DNA of 64,000 nt, from the NCBI RefSeq assembly GCF_017875275.1, contig NZ_JAGGML010000001.1, positions 2,997,001-3,061,000 of the forward strand. The letters are read 5' to 3'. The stretch's first letter is position 1, and every line of letters begins with the position of its first letter. The DNA is from Xanthobacter flavus (GTDB lineage Bacteria; Pseudomonadota; Alphaproteobacteria; Rhizobiales; Xanthobacteraceae). Under the pieces are notes generated by a model that worked only from the letters and a program-made list of their open reading frames with translations, did no database searches and had not been told where the DNA came from. Shown here piece by piece: positions 46,452 through 54,803 of this stretch. A program made the translations under genes and the position numbers.

Positions 46452-47309
46452 GTGAACCCGCTCAGCCACCGCCCCTTTGTGAAGATGAACGGTCTCGGCA
46501 ACGAGATCCTCGTCCTCGACCTGCGCACCGATCCGGTGGAGGTGCCGCCCGCCGCCGCGCGGGCGCTGGCGCGGCCCTCGGTGCTGCCGTTCGACCAGGC
46601 CATGGTGCTCTATCCGCCGCGCCGCGCGGACACCGCCGCCTTCGTCCGCATCCTCAACAATGACGGCTCCCTCTCCGCCGCCTGCGGCAACGGCACCCGC
46701 TGCATCGCCGCGCTGGAGGCCGAGCGCACCGGCACGCCCCATGTGCTGTTCGAGAGCGAGGCAGGGCTGCTCGATTGCACCGTGCGGCTGGACGGTCAGG
46801 TGAAGGTGGACATGGGCGCCCCCCGCCTCGGCTGGCAGGACATCCCGCTGGCGCAGGATGTGGGCGACACGGCGTCGGTCCTCGTGCCCGGCTTCGAGAG
46901 CCTGGGGCCGGCGGTGATGGTGAGCATGGGCAATCCGCACGCCATCTTCTTCGTCGATGATGCCGACGCCATGGACGTGGAAGGCCTCGGCGCCGCGCTG
47001 GAGCACCATCCGCTCTTTCCGGAGCGCGCCAACATCTCGTTCGCAAGCCTCACCGCGCCGGACCGCATCCTGCTCCATGTTTGGGAACGCGGCGCCGGTC
47101 GCACGCAGGCCTGCGGCACCGCCGCCTGCGCCACCGGTGTCGCCGCCGTCCGCACGGGCCGCACGGGCCGCGCCGTCACGGTGACGCTGCCGGGTGGGCC
47201 GCTGGAGATCGAATGGCGCGAGAGCGATGGCCACGTTCTGATGACCGGGCCGGTGGAGCACGAATTCGCCGGCACCCTCACACCCGCCATGCTGGATGAG
47301 GCCGCCTGA
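46452..47309 (+). CDS. dapF: Diaminopimelate epimerase
   Basis: The 285-residue enzyme interconverts LL- and meso-diaminopimelate for lysine and peptidoglycan. The two catalytic Cys are C78 in 'SAACGNGTRC' and C221 in 'QACGTAACATG'. The N-terminal 'FVKMNGLGNEIL' is also diagnostic. A GTG start is used (no ATG precedes the conserved N-terminus). The stop overlaps the mtaB start (TGATG), so the two are coupled. Confidence 0.96.
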   Translation: MNPLSHRPFVKMNGLGNEILVLDLRTDPVEVPPAAARALARPSVLPFDQAMVLYPPRRADTAAFVRILNNDGSLSAACGNGTRCIAALEAERTGTPHVLFESEAGLLDCTVRLDGQVKVDMGAPRLGWQDIPLAQDVGDTASVLVPGFESLGPAVMVSMGNPHAIFFVDDADAMDVEGLGAALEHHPLFPERANISFASLTAPDRILLHVWERGAGRTQACGTAACATGVAAVRTGRTGRAVTVTLPGGPLEIEWRESDGHVLMTGPVEHEFAGTLTPAMLDEAA

Positions 47310-48583
47310 TGGCGGATGCAGCGGGCGTCGAGGTGGTCAATTTCGGCTGCCGCCTGAACGCGCTGGAAGGCGACGGCATCGCCCGCGCCGCCACGGCTGC
47401 CGGGCTGGAGCGTGCCTTCATCGTGAATACCTGCGCTGTGACGGCGGAAGCCGTGCGGCAGGCGCGCCAGGCCATCCGCCGCGCCCGCCGCCGCGATCCC
47501 GCGCTCCGCGTGGTGGTCACCGGATGCGCCGCCCAGACCGAGCCCGCCACCTTCGCCGCCATGGAGGAGGTGGACCTCGTGCTCGGCAATGCCGAGAAGA
47601 TTTCCGCCGCGAGCTGGGCCCACGCCCGCCGAGACTTTGATTTCGGCATTGGCGCCGAGCAGAAGGTGCGGGTGCAGGACATCGCCGCCGTGCGCGCGGC
47701 GACACCCCATCTCGCCGACCGCTTCGAGGGGCACACCCGCGCCTTCGTGGAGGTGCAGAACGGCTGCGATCATCGCTGCACCTTCTGCATCATCCCGTTC
47801 GGCCGCGGCCCCTCGCGCAGCGTGCCCATGGGCGCGGTGGTGGCGCAGGTGGCGCGGCTCGTTGAAAGCGGCCATGGCGAGGTGGTGCTGACCGGCGTTG
47901 ATCTCACCGCCTATGGTGCCGACCTTCCGGGCGCGCCGACCCTCGGGCGGCTGGTGCGGGCGGTGCTCGCGCGTGTGCCGGAGCTGAAGCGGCTGCGTCT
48001 CTCCTCCATCGACGCGGTGGAGGCGGATGCGGAACTGATGCGTGCCCTCGCCGAGGAAGAGCGGCTGATGCCGCATCTGCACCTCTCCCTCCAGTCCGGC
48101 GACGACCTCATCCTGAAGCGCATGAAGCGCCGCCACAGCCGGGCCGAGGCGCTCGCCTTCATCGCCGCGCTGCGGCAGGCGCGGCCTGACGTGGTGCTGG
48201 GCGCGGACATCATTGCCGGCTTTCCGACCGAGACCGAGGCGCAGGCGCGCGCCACGCGTGACTTCGCGGAGGAGGCGGGCCTCGCCTTCCTCCACGCCTT
48301 CCCCTATTCCGCCCGGCCGGGCACGGCGGCGGCCCGCATGCCGCAGCTTCCCCCGGCGCTGGTTGCCGAGCGGGCGGCGCGCCTCCGGGAGACCGGGGCG
48401 GGCCTGCTGCGCCGGCATCTGTCGGCGGAAATCGGCCGCCGCCGCACGGTGCTGGTGGAAGCCGGCGGGCGCGGACACACCGAACATTTCACCCCGGTGC
48501 GCCTCTCCGGCGCGGCGGTGCGCGGCAGCCTCGCCGATCTCAGGATCGCAGGGCACGACGGCGCGCGGCTCATCGCGGCGTGA
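47309..48583 (+). CDS. mtaB: tRNA t6A37 methylthiotransferase MtaB
   Basis: The 424-residue radical-SAM enzyme adds a methylthio group to t6A37 in tRNA. N-terminal cluster Cys are C14, C42 and C73; the radical-SAM motif 'GCDHRCTFC' gives C153, C157 and C160. 'LHLSLQSGDDLILKRMKRRHS' is a typical later motif. It starts inside the dapF stop codon. ftsY follows after 22 bp, so dapF-mtaB-ftsY form one operon, an arrangement common in Rhizobiales. Confidence 0.95.
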   Translation: MADAAGVEVVNFGCRLNALEGDGIARAATAAGLERAFIVNTCAVTAEAVRQARQAIRRARRRDPALRVVVTGCAAQTEPATFAAMEEVDLVLGNAEKISAASWAHARRDFDFGIGAEQKVRVQDIAAVRAATPHLADRFEGHTRAFVEVQNGCDHRCTFCIIPFGRGPSRSVPMGAVVAQVARLVESGHGEVVLTGVDLTAYGADLPGAPTLGRLVRAVLARVPELKRLRLSSIDAVEADAELMRALAEEERLMPHLHLSLQSGDDLILKRMKRRHSRAEALAFIAALRQARPDVVLGADIIAGFPTETEAQARATRDFAEEAGLAFLHAFPYSARPGTAAARMPQLPPALVAERAARLRETGAGLLRRHLSAEIGRRRTVLVEAGGRGHTEHFTPVRLSGAAVRGSLADLRIAGHDGARLIAA

Positions 48584-48605
48584 CGCATTTTCAGGGATCT
48601 TCGGC

Positions 48606-49955
48606 ATGAGCCAGCAGGACGGCGGAAACGACAAGAAGAAGCGCGGCTTCTGGGGATGGCTGACCGGCGAGCCGGCGGCTGAGACGCCGGTGACGCCTCC
48701 GGATGCGCCTGTCCCCGCTGCGGCGGACACCGCGCCCCCGCTGGTCGCGCCAGAGAGGCCGCTAACGACCCCGGTGGAGAGCGCGGCGGCGGAGCCTGCC
48801 GCGCCGCCCGAACCGGTCGCGCCCGAGCTGGTTGCGCCCGAGACTTTGGAAGCACCTGCGCCCGAGCCCGTCGAACCCGAGCCGCCTGTTGCCTTCGCGC
48901 CGGAGCCGAATACGGACCCCGAGCCGGTCGAGACCGCCGCGCCTGAGCCCGCTCCGGTCGTGGTGCCCGAAGCTCCGGCGCCGGAGCTTCCCCCGCCGCC
49001 GCCCGAACCCGTCGCCGTTGCGCCGGTCCCGGAGCCGCGCAAGGGCTTCTGGAGCCGGCTCGCCTCCGGCCTCGCGCGCACCGCGTCCAGCCTCGGGCAG
49101 GGCATCACCGATCTCGTGTCCAAGCGCAAGCTCGATGCGGCGACGCTTGAGGAACTGGAGGAAGTGCTGATCCGCGCCGACCTCGGCGTCGAGACCTCCA
49201 TGCGCATCGTCGAGGAGGTGGGGCGCGGCCGGCACGACAAGATGATCTCGGCCGAGGAGGTCAAAAGCCTGATTGCGGCCGAGGTCGAGCGCATCCTCGC
49301 CCCTGTGGCCGTGCCGCTGGTGGTGGACAGGGCGCACAAGCCCTTCATCCTGCTGATGGTGGGCGTCAACGGTTCCGGCAAGACCACCACCATCGGCAAG
49401 CTCGCCGCCCAGTGGCGGGCGGAGGGCCGCAAGGTGGTGCTCGCCGCCGGCGACACCTTCCGCGCCGCCGCCATCGAGCAGCTGAAGGTGTGGGGCGAGC
49501 GCACCGGCGCCACCGTCATCGCCCGCGAGCAGGGGGCGGATGCGGCGGGCGTCGCCCACGATGCCATCACCGAGGCGCGCGCCCAGAACGCCGACATCCT
49601 CATGATCGACACCGCCGGCCGCCTGCAGAACCGCGCCGAGCTGATGGCGGAGCTGGAAAAGGTGGTGCGGGTCATCAAGAAGCAGGAGCCCACCGCGCCC
49701 CACGCGGTGCTCCTCGTGCTCGACGCCACCGTGGGCCAGAACGCGCTCTCGCAGGTGGAAGCGTTTGCCCGCACCGCCGGCGTCACCGGCCTCGTCATGA
49801 CCAAGCTCGACGGCACGGCGCGGGGCGGCATCCTCGTGGCCATCGCGGCGAAGCACAAACTGCCCATCCATCTGATCGGGGTGGGCGAGGGGCAGGATGA
49901 CCTCCAGCCTTTCGCAGCGCGCGATTTCGCACGGGCCATTGCCGGGTTGGAGTGA
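48606..49955 (+). CDS. ftsY: Signal recognition particle receptor FtsY
   Basis: The 449-residue protein has a short basic start, a long Pro/Glu/Ala-rich acidic segment (about 20-145), then the SRP54-like N domain and GTPase G domain: 'GVNGSGKTTTIGKLAA' (P-loop near 258), 'DTFRAAAIEQLKVW', 'IDTAGRLQN' and 'TKLDGTARGG'. It docks ribosome-SRP complexes at the membrane. The frame is open upstream, but ATG 48606 begins the conserved start. It ends 'ARDFARAIAGL', as expected. Confidence 0.96.
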   Translation: MSQQDGGNDKKKRGFWGWLTGEPAAETPVTPPDAPVPAAADTAPPLVAPERPLTTPVESAAAEPAAPPEPVAPELVAPETLEAPAPEPVEPEPPVAFAPEPNTDPEPVETAAPEPAPVVVPEAPAPELPPPPPEPVAVAPVPEPRKGFWSRLASGLARTASSLGQGITDLVSKRKLDAATLEELEEVLIRADLGVETSMRIVEEVGRGRHDKMISAEEVKSLIAAEVERILAPVAVPLVVDRAHKPFILLMVGVNGSGKTTTIGKLAAQWRAEGRKVVLAAGDTFRAAAIEQLKVWGERTGATVIAREQGADAAGVAHDAITEARAQNADILMIDTAGRLQNRAELMAELEKVVRVIKKQEPTAPHAVLLVLDATVGQNALSQVEAFARTAGVTGLVMTKLDGTARGGILVAIAAKHKLPIHLIGVGEGQDDLQPFAARDFARAIAGLE

Positions 49956-50085
49956 GGCTGGACGGGCTTTGGCGGTAGCTATCTGCCGCCTCGCTGCCAT
50001 TCGGCACGCGGCGGTTGAAAATCCGTGCAACCTCGGGGAATCTCGGTCTTGAGCGCCGCCGTGCGCCGTCCCGAGGATCGCCGCA

Positions 50086-50445
50086 ATGACCCCTCCCACC
50101 CGCCGCCTGTTCTCCCTGTCGCTGGTTGCCGGCAGCCTTCTGGCTCTCGCCGGATCGGCCTCGGCGGCGGAGACGACGCCGCTGTTCAAGATCGTCACGG
50201 TGAAGGACGAGATCGTCGTCGGCCTCTCGCCGCAGGACGCGGCGGCGATCGGCGGCAGCGATGTCACCGCCATCGGCCGGGCACTCAAGGCGAAGGGCGA
50301 GGTGACGCTCTGGCGCTACGCCGTGCGCAAGGGCGCCGACGGGGCGCTGGAGCAGGCGCCGGTGGCGCGCGTGAGCATCCTCAGCAACGACAGCCTGCGG
50401 GTCGAGCCCTACTCGACGCCGCTGAAGATCATCGCCCCGCAATGA
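50086..50445 (+). CDS. Secreted hypothetical protein
   Basis: The 119-residue protein has a signal peptide ('LSLVAGSLLALAGSASA') and a mature domain of about 90 residues of beta-rich character ('LFKIVTVKDEIVVGLSPQDAAAIGG'). It overlaps the following SH3-like gene by 4 bp (ATGA), so the two should be cotranscribed and perhaps interact in the periplasm. The family is not recognised. It starts 130 bp after ftsY. Confidence 0.75.
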   Translation: MTPPTRRLFSLSLVAGSLLALAGSASAAETTPLFKIVTVKDEIVVGLSPQDAAAIGGSDVTAIGRALKAKGEVTLWRYAVRKGADGALEQAPVARVSILSNDSLRVEPYSTPLKIIAPQ

Positions 50446-51365
50446 GGCGCCTCGCCGCCCTCACCCTCGTTGTGCTTTTGCTGGCGGCCGAGGCGCGCGC
50501 GGAAGACCCGGCGTGGCTTGCCGCCGCCACGGCGCAACTGCCGAAGACGCTGGTCGCCGGCCGCGTGCTGCGCACGGGCGAACTCGGGCAGACGGCGCTG
50601 ATCGCCGTCTTTCCCGCCGGGGCGGATGATCCGAGGACGCCGGGCAGCGCCTTCACGTCCGGGCAGGTACTGGAGGTGACGCTGGCGCCGGAGGGCGATG
50701 CCCGCCGCGTCGTCTCCGCCGTAGTGCGCCCCCGCACGGCGCAGGATCCGGCGGGGGATGACCCGTTCGCCGAGGATCAGGCGGAAATTCTCGCAAGCCT
50801 CGCGAAGCAAAAGCCGGAGCCGGGTGTGGAGCCTTGCCGGCTCAGGGCGTGGTCCATGGACACGAGCCGCAAGGGCCTGCCCGTGCGCGCCGCGCCTTCG
50901 GCGACGGCGAAGGTGGTGGGCACCCTCGCTCCACCGCGCCACACACCCGAGTCCGGGCAGGGCGAGGACGACAGCTGGCACGTGGAGTTCGAGATCACCG
51001 GCTACAAGGACGGCTGGTTCCGCATCCGCAATGCCAGCCCGCCCGGCGCGCCCTATGACGATCCGCCGCCCCGCTCCTACCCCAAGACCTACAGGGGCGC
51101 GGGCTGGATTCCGGCGGACAAGGCCGGCGGCGCCTATGCCAACACGCAGATGCCGGTGATGCGCCTGCATCAGGCGCCCAACGTCGATGCCCGGGACATC
51201 CCGCCCGGCGATGATGCGGCCGATCCCTCCGGCAATCTGCCCATCGACGGGACGCTGGAGCGCCTTTACGCCTGCTCCGCCAATTGGGCGCTGACGAAGA
51301 GCCGGGATGGCAAGCGCGGCTGGTGGCGCGGCATCTGCTCCAATCAGGTCACGAACTGCAGCTGA
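50442..51365 (+). CDS. Secreted protein with SH3-like domain
   Basis: The 307-residue protein has a signal peptide ('LAALTLVVLLLAAEARA'). The middle region contains a bacterial SH3-like segment ('KGLPVRAAPSATAKVVGTL' near 145, 'DGWFRIRNASPP', 'GAGWIPADKAG') and the C-terminus has a Cys pair ('ICSNQVTNC'). SH3-like domains often bind murein. The start ATGA overlaps the preceding secreted protein gene. It converges on the methyltransferase gene (3 bp). Confidence 0.8.
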   Translation: MRRLAALTLVVLLLAAEARAEDPAWLAAATAQLPKTLVAGRVLRTGELGQTALIAVFPAGADDPRTPGSAFTSGQVLEVTLAPEGDARRVVSAVVRPRTAQDPAGDDPFAEDQAEILASLAKQKPEPGVEPCRLRAWSMDTSRKGLPVRAAPSATAKVVGTLAPPRHTPESGQGEDDSWHVEFEITGYKDGWFRIRNASPPGAPYDDPPPRSYPKTYRGAGWIPADKAGGAYANTQMPVMRLHQAPNVDARDIPPGDDAADPSGNLPIDGTLERLYACSANWALTKSRDGKRGWWRGICSNQVTNCS

Positions 51366-51368
51366 GTT

Positions 51369-52235
51369 TCAGCCGCGCGGCACCGCCAGCAGGTCCACAT
51401 GGCCGATGACGCAGGTGTGCGCCATCGCCCGCGCCTGATGCCAGTCGGCGGCGACCTCGGCCGGCACGCGGCCACTGTCCACCGCCGCCTGCGCCGTGCC
51501 CTTGGCGAGCTCGACGATCAGCTGCCGGTCTCCGGCATCGAGCCGCCACGGGCTGTCCGCCGTCTCGACGGCGTAGCCGGCCGCCGCCAGCGCCGCGCCC
51601 AGGATCGCGCCGGCCTCCGCCCCGGCGGCGGGGCCGAAGCCCTTGTCTGTGCCCTGATGGATGCGGAACGCGTTCGCGATGGCGTCGTCCGCCGGATGCG
51701 GCGGAGACCACACGTCCTTTCCGTCGCAGGTCAGCGCCGCATGGAGCATCGCGCCGCTGCCAGTGAAGGCTGCCGCGAAGCGGCGGCACCAGTCCGCCGA
51801 AACGAGGTCGTAGAAGGCCGAGGCGGTCACGAGATGGGGCCGGAAGGCGAGCGGCGCGGCCGGATCGGCGGCGATGTCGCGCAGGGCGAATTCCACCGTC
51901 ACCTCTTTGCCCGCGAGATCGAGCACCAGCGTTGCGCCATCCTCCCGCCAGCCGTCCGCGAAGGCGCGGAAGGCGGCGCGGGCGGCCTCGGCCAATGCGT
52001 CGTCGTGATCCACCAGCACCCAGTGCTGGCGCGGACCGAGCTTCGGCGCGAGCGCCCGCAGATTGGAGCCGGAGCCGGCGCCGAGATCGACGATGCGCTG
52101 CTCGGCGAAGGACGACAGTCGGTCGGCCAGCTTCGCCTCGATCGCCGCCGAGCGGGCGGCATGGTCGGCGACCTCGCGCAGGGCGAGCCAGTCGGCGGAG
52201 AAGGTGGCGGCGGGGAGGGGCGCAAGCTCGGTCAT
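51369..52235 (-). CDS. Class I SAM methyltransferase of the PTPS cluster
   Basis: The 288-residue protein has motif I 'IVDLGAGSGSNLRALAP' near 50, an acidic loop 'WVLVDHDDALAEAA', and a conserved 'HPADDAIANAFRIHQGTDKGFGP' (two parts) in the second half. It is a small-molecule-type methyltransferase with no protein- or RNA-binding extension. The start overlaps the glycosyltransferase gene (ATGA). It is last in the operon dehydrogenase-PTPS-glycosyltransferase-methyltransferase. The acceptor is unknown; a pterin or its glycoside is an inference. Confidence 0.83.
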   Translation of the reverse strand: MTELAPLPAATFSADWLALREVADHAARSAAIEAKLADRLSSFAEQRIVDLGAGSGSNLRALAPKLGPRQHWVLVDHDDALAEAARAAFRAFADGWREDGATLVLDLAGKEVTVEFALRDIAADPAAPLAFRPHLVTASAFYDLVSADWCRRFAAAFTGSGAMLHAALTCDGKDVWSPPHPADDAIANAFRIHQGTDKGFGPAAGAEAGAILGAALAAAGYAVETADSPWRLDAGDRQLIVELAKGTAQAAVDSGRVPAEVAADWHQARAMAHTCVIGHVDLLAVPRG

Positions 52236-53290
52236 CGGTGGGCGACCTCCATCAGCACCCGGCCGATGACAGCTGCGGTATCGGACCAGTCGGGCAGGGC
52301 AGTTCCGGCGGCGAAGGCGGCATCGGCCATTTTCTGCCGCCACGCGGGATCGGTGAGAAGGGCACGGAGCGCGCCGGCGAGGGCATCCGCATCGCCGGGC
52401 GGCACCTTGAGGCCGGCCCCGTCCGGGACCGTCTCGCCCGCCGCGCCGCCAGTGGTGCAGATCACGGGCAGGCCGCGCCGCAGCGCCTCGGCCAGCACCA
52501 TGCCGTAGCCCTCATAAAAGGAGGGATGGACGAAGATGTCGGCGGTGGCATAGGCCGCATCCAGCGCCGCCGCATCGAGCGCGCCCGCGAGCTGGATGCG
52601 AGAGCCGAAGCCGGCCGCGCGCGCGGCGATCGCGAGGGCCGTCTCAGGCTCGAACTCCGGGCTGCCGACGATGGTCAGCGTCCAGTCGAGATCGGCGAGC
52701 TGGTCGAGGGCGTCGAGCAGCACGCCATAGCCCTTGCGGGGCGTCAGCGATCCCACCGCGATGAGGCGCGGCGGATCGCCGTCCGCCGGCACGCGGTCGG
52801 CCGGGGCGGTGCCGGGCAGCGCAAGGGTGACCTTCTGCGGCGGCACGCCATAGCGCTCCACCAGCATCCGCCGCGTTTCGGGACTGACGGCGATGACGGC
52901 GGATGCGGCCGCGAGCGCGCCTGCCTCGCTCTCCAGCAGGCGGGCGGCCACGTCTTCGGAAAGGCCGGTTTCCAGCGCGAGGGGGTGGTGCACCAGCCCG
53001 ACCAAAGGCCGGCCGATCCGCCGCAATCCCTCCTCCGGCAAGGCGCCGAGGGCGAGGCCATCGGCCAGCAGCACGGTTCCGGCCGGCGTCGCGGCGAGGG
53101 CGGCCAGCGCCGCCTCAATCTCGCCCTGCGAGGGACAGGGGAAGCCGCCCTTCAGCGAGAGAGCCATCGCCGCGAAGCCCTGCGCCTTCAGGCCGGCGAG
53201 GATGCGCCGGTCATAGGCATAGCCGCCGCTGGGCGTATTAATGTCGCCGGGATGGACCAGCGCCACCGCCGGCCGCGCGGAACCGCTCAC
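52232..53290 (-). CDS. GT4-family glycosyltransferase of the PTPS cluster
   Basis: The 352-residue protein is a two-domain GT-B enzyme: N-terminal 'VALVHPGDINTPSGGYAYDRRIL', the hinge sequence 'IAVGSLTPRKGYGVLLDALDQ' near 175, and 'FVHPSFYEGYGMVLAEALRRGLPVI' (two parts) with the EX7E pair that binds the nucleotide sugar. No membrane helix is seen, so it may act on a soluble acceptor. It overlaps both neighbours by 4 bp (ATGA), which ties it closely to the PTPS-like gene. Confidence 0.88.
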   Translation of the reverse strand: MSGSARPAVALVHPGDINTPSGGYAYDRRILAGLKAQGFAAMALSLKGGFPCPSQGEIEAALAALAATPAGTVLLADGLALGALPEEGLRRIGRPLVGLVHHPLALETGLSEDVAARLLESEAGALAAASAVIAVSPETRRMLVERYGVPPQKVTLALPGTAPADRVPADGDPPRLIAVGSLTPRKGYGVLLDALDQLADLDWTLTIVGSPEFEPETALAIAARAAGFGSRIQLAGALDAAALDAAYATADIFVHPSFYEGYGMVLAEALRRGLPVICTTGGAAGETVPDGAGLKVPPGDADALAGALRALLTDPAWRQKMADAAFAAGTALPDWSDTAAVIGRVLMEVAHR

Positions 53291-53697
53291 GCTGCGGGGC
53301 CGATGTCGGCCTCGTACCAGGCGCGGGCGACGTGGGATTCGTGCAGCGACACGCGGATGCGCACGATGCCGTCGCCCCCGGCGCCGAGTTCGCCGGAGCG
53401 GGCGGCGGCGGCCATGTGGTCGAACACGTGGCGGGCCAGCACCTCGGTGGTGGTGTTGCGGCCGGCGAAGGCGGGCACCTCGTCAAGGTTCTTGTAGTTG
53501 AGCGGGCCGAGCACGCCCTTCAGCGCGTCATGGGCGCGGGCGATGTCCACCACCACGCCCTCCTCGGTCAGGTCCTCGCGATAGAAGGCCACATCCACGA
53601 CGAAGGTCGCCCCGTGCAGCGCCTGCGCCGGGCCGAACAGGTCGCCCCGGAAGGAGTGGGCGATCATGATGTGGTCCCGCACCTCTACCGCGTACAT
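53287..53697 (-). CDS. PTPS/QueD-fold protein with altered metal site
   Basis: The 136-residue T-fold protein belongs to the 6-pyruvoyl-tetrahydropterin synthase family. Its N-terminus 'MIAHSF' keeps H14, but the canonical 'C...HGH' is 'ALHGATF' here: H28 is present, the second His is A30, and no Cys lies in the 20 residues before it. 'GVVVDI' and 'SLHESH' (with Glu) match the rest of the site, and 'NTTTEVLARHVF' replaces the 'PT.EN.A' helix. Zinc may be bound differently, or the enzyme may do a related reaction. It overlaps the glycosyltransferase gene. Confidence 0.82.
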   Translation of the reverse strand: MYAVEVRDHIMIAHSFRGDLFGPAQALHGATFVVDVAFYREDLTEEGVVVDIARAHDALKGVLGPLNYKNLDEVPAFAGRNTTTEVLARHVFDHMAAAARSGELGAGGDGIVRIRVSLHESHVARAWYEADIGPAA

Positions 53698-53727
53698 TGA
53701 ATGTCCTTTCTGTCCCGTGGTCCGGCC

Positions 53728-54738
53728 TCAGCCGTAGCGCACGACGGTGACGATTCCTTCCGCACCGGCGCCGAGGATACGCGGCATCCGGGCCGGCAGA
53801 TCATCGAAGGCGACCTCCTGCGTGATGAGCGCGTCCAGCCGGTCGTCGGCGAGGAGGTCCAGCGCCTTCAGGAGGCGACGGCGGCGGCTCCAGCGCGGGC
53901 GGCGGGCGGGGCTCACCGCGCCCACCTGCGAGGAGAGGATGGCGAGGCGTTTGTGGTGGAAGCCGCCGCCAAGCGCCACGTCCACCGGGCGGTCGCCGTA
54001 CCAGCTCATTTCGATCACCCGGCCTTCGTCGCCGCAGCAGGCGAGGCAGACGTTGAGGCCGGCCGAGGAGCCCGAGGTGTGGAAGACGAGATCGGCATCG
54101 AGATCGGCCGGGCCCGGCTCGGCGGGGAGAAACCTCGCGCCGAAGGTCGCGGCGACGGCGGCGCGGGCGGGATCGGTGTCCACCACCGTCACCTCGGCGC
54201 CGGGCAGCCGGCCGCAGAGATAGGCGACCAGAAGCCCGACGAGCCCTGCGCCCACCACCACGATGCGGTCGCCGGGGCCGGCGCCGCCGTCCCATACCGC
54301 GTTGAGGGCGGTCTCCATGTTGGCCGCGAGCGTCGCGCGCCGCGCCGGCACGGCATCCGGCACCGGCGCCAGCATCTCGCTCAGCGCGACGAACCGTTCC
54401 TGGTGGGGCGCGAGGGAGAAGACGCGGCGGCCGATCAGCTCGGGCGGGCCGGCCTCCACCTCGCCAACGGCGCAATAGCCGTATTTCACCGGAAAGGGGA
54501 ATTCGCCCTCCTGCATCGGGGCGCGCATCCGCGCGCGATGGGCGGGATCGTTGAGGCCCGCCGCCACCAGACGCTCCGTGCCGCGGCTGACCGCGCTGTA
54601 GAGGGTTCGGACCTGCGCGGTGCCTTCGTCCATGGCCGGAAGCACGCCCGGCCGCAGCTCGCAGGCCCCCGGCGCCACGTACCAGAGGGCGCGGGTGAAA
54701 ACGGAGCCGTGGCAAGTTGACGCAGGTTGAACGGCCAT
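53728..54738 (-). CDS. Medium-chain (MDR) dehydrogenase of the PTPS cluster
   Basis: The 336-residue protein is of the MDR/zinc-alcohol-dehydrogenase superfamily: 'TLYSAVSRGTERLVAAGL' near 50, 'KYGYCAVGEVE', and the cofactor site 'RIVVVGAGLVGLLVAYLCGRLPG' near 160 followed by 'VVDTDPARAAVAATFGA'. The usual structural zinc Cys cluster is absent. The layout is like BchC-type dehydrogenases. It is the first gene of the run, 30 bp before the PTPS-like gene, and is divergent from opgH (65 bp). It could reduce or oxidise a pterin side chain; this is an inference. Confidence 0.83.
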   Translation of the reverse strand: MAVQPASTCHGSVFTRALWYVAPGACELRPGVLPAMDEGTAQVRTLYSAVSRGTERLVAAGLNDPAHRARMRAPMQEGEFPFPVKYGYCAVGEVEAGPPELIGRRVFSLAPHQERFVALSEMLAPVPDAVPARRATLAANMETALNAVWDGGAGPGDRIVVVGAGLVGLLVAYLCGRLPGAEVTVVDTDPARAAVAATFGARFLPAEPGPADLDADLVFHTSGSSAGLNVCLACCGDEGRVIEMSWYGDRPVDVALGGGFHHKRLAILSSQVGAVSPARRPRWSRRRRLLKALDLLADDRLDALITQEVAFDDLPARMPRILGAGAEGIVTVVRYG

Positions 54739-54803
54739 GTCTCGGCTCTCGTATAGGCTTGGGGTTTCATCGCCGCGGGCCGCCGGCACCCAGGGAGCTA
54801 TGC

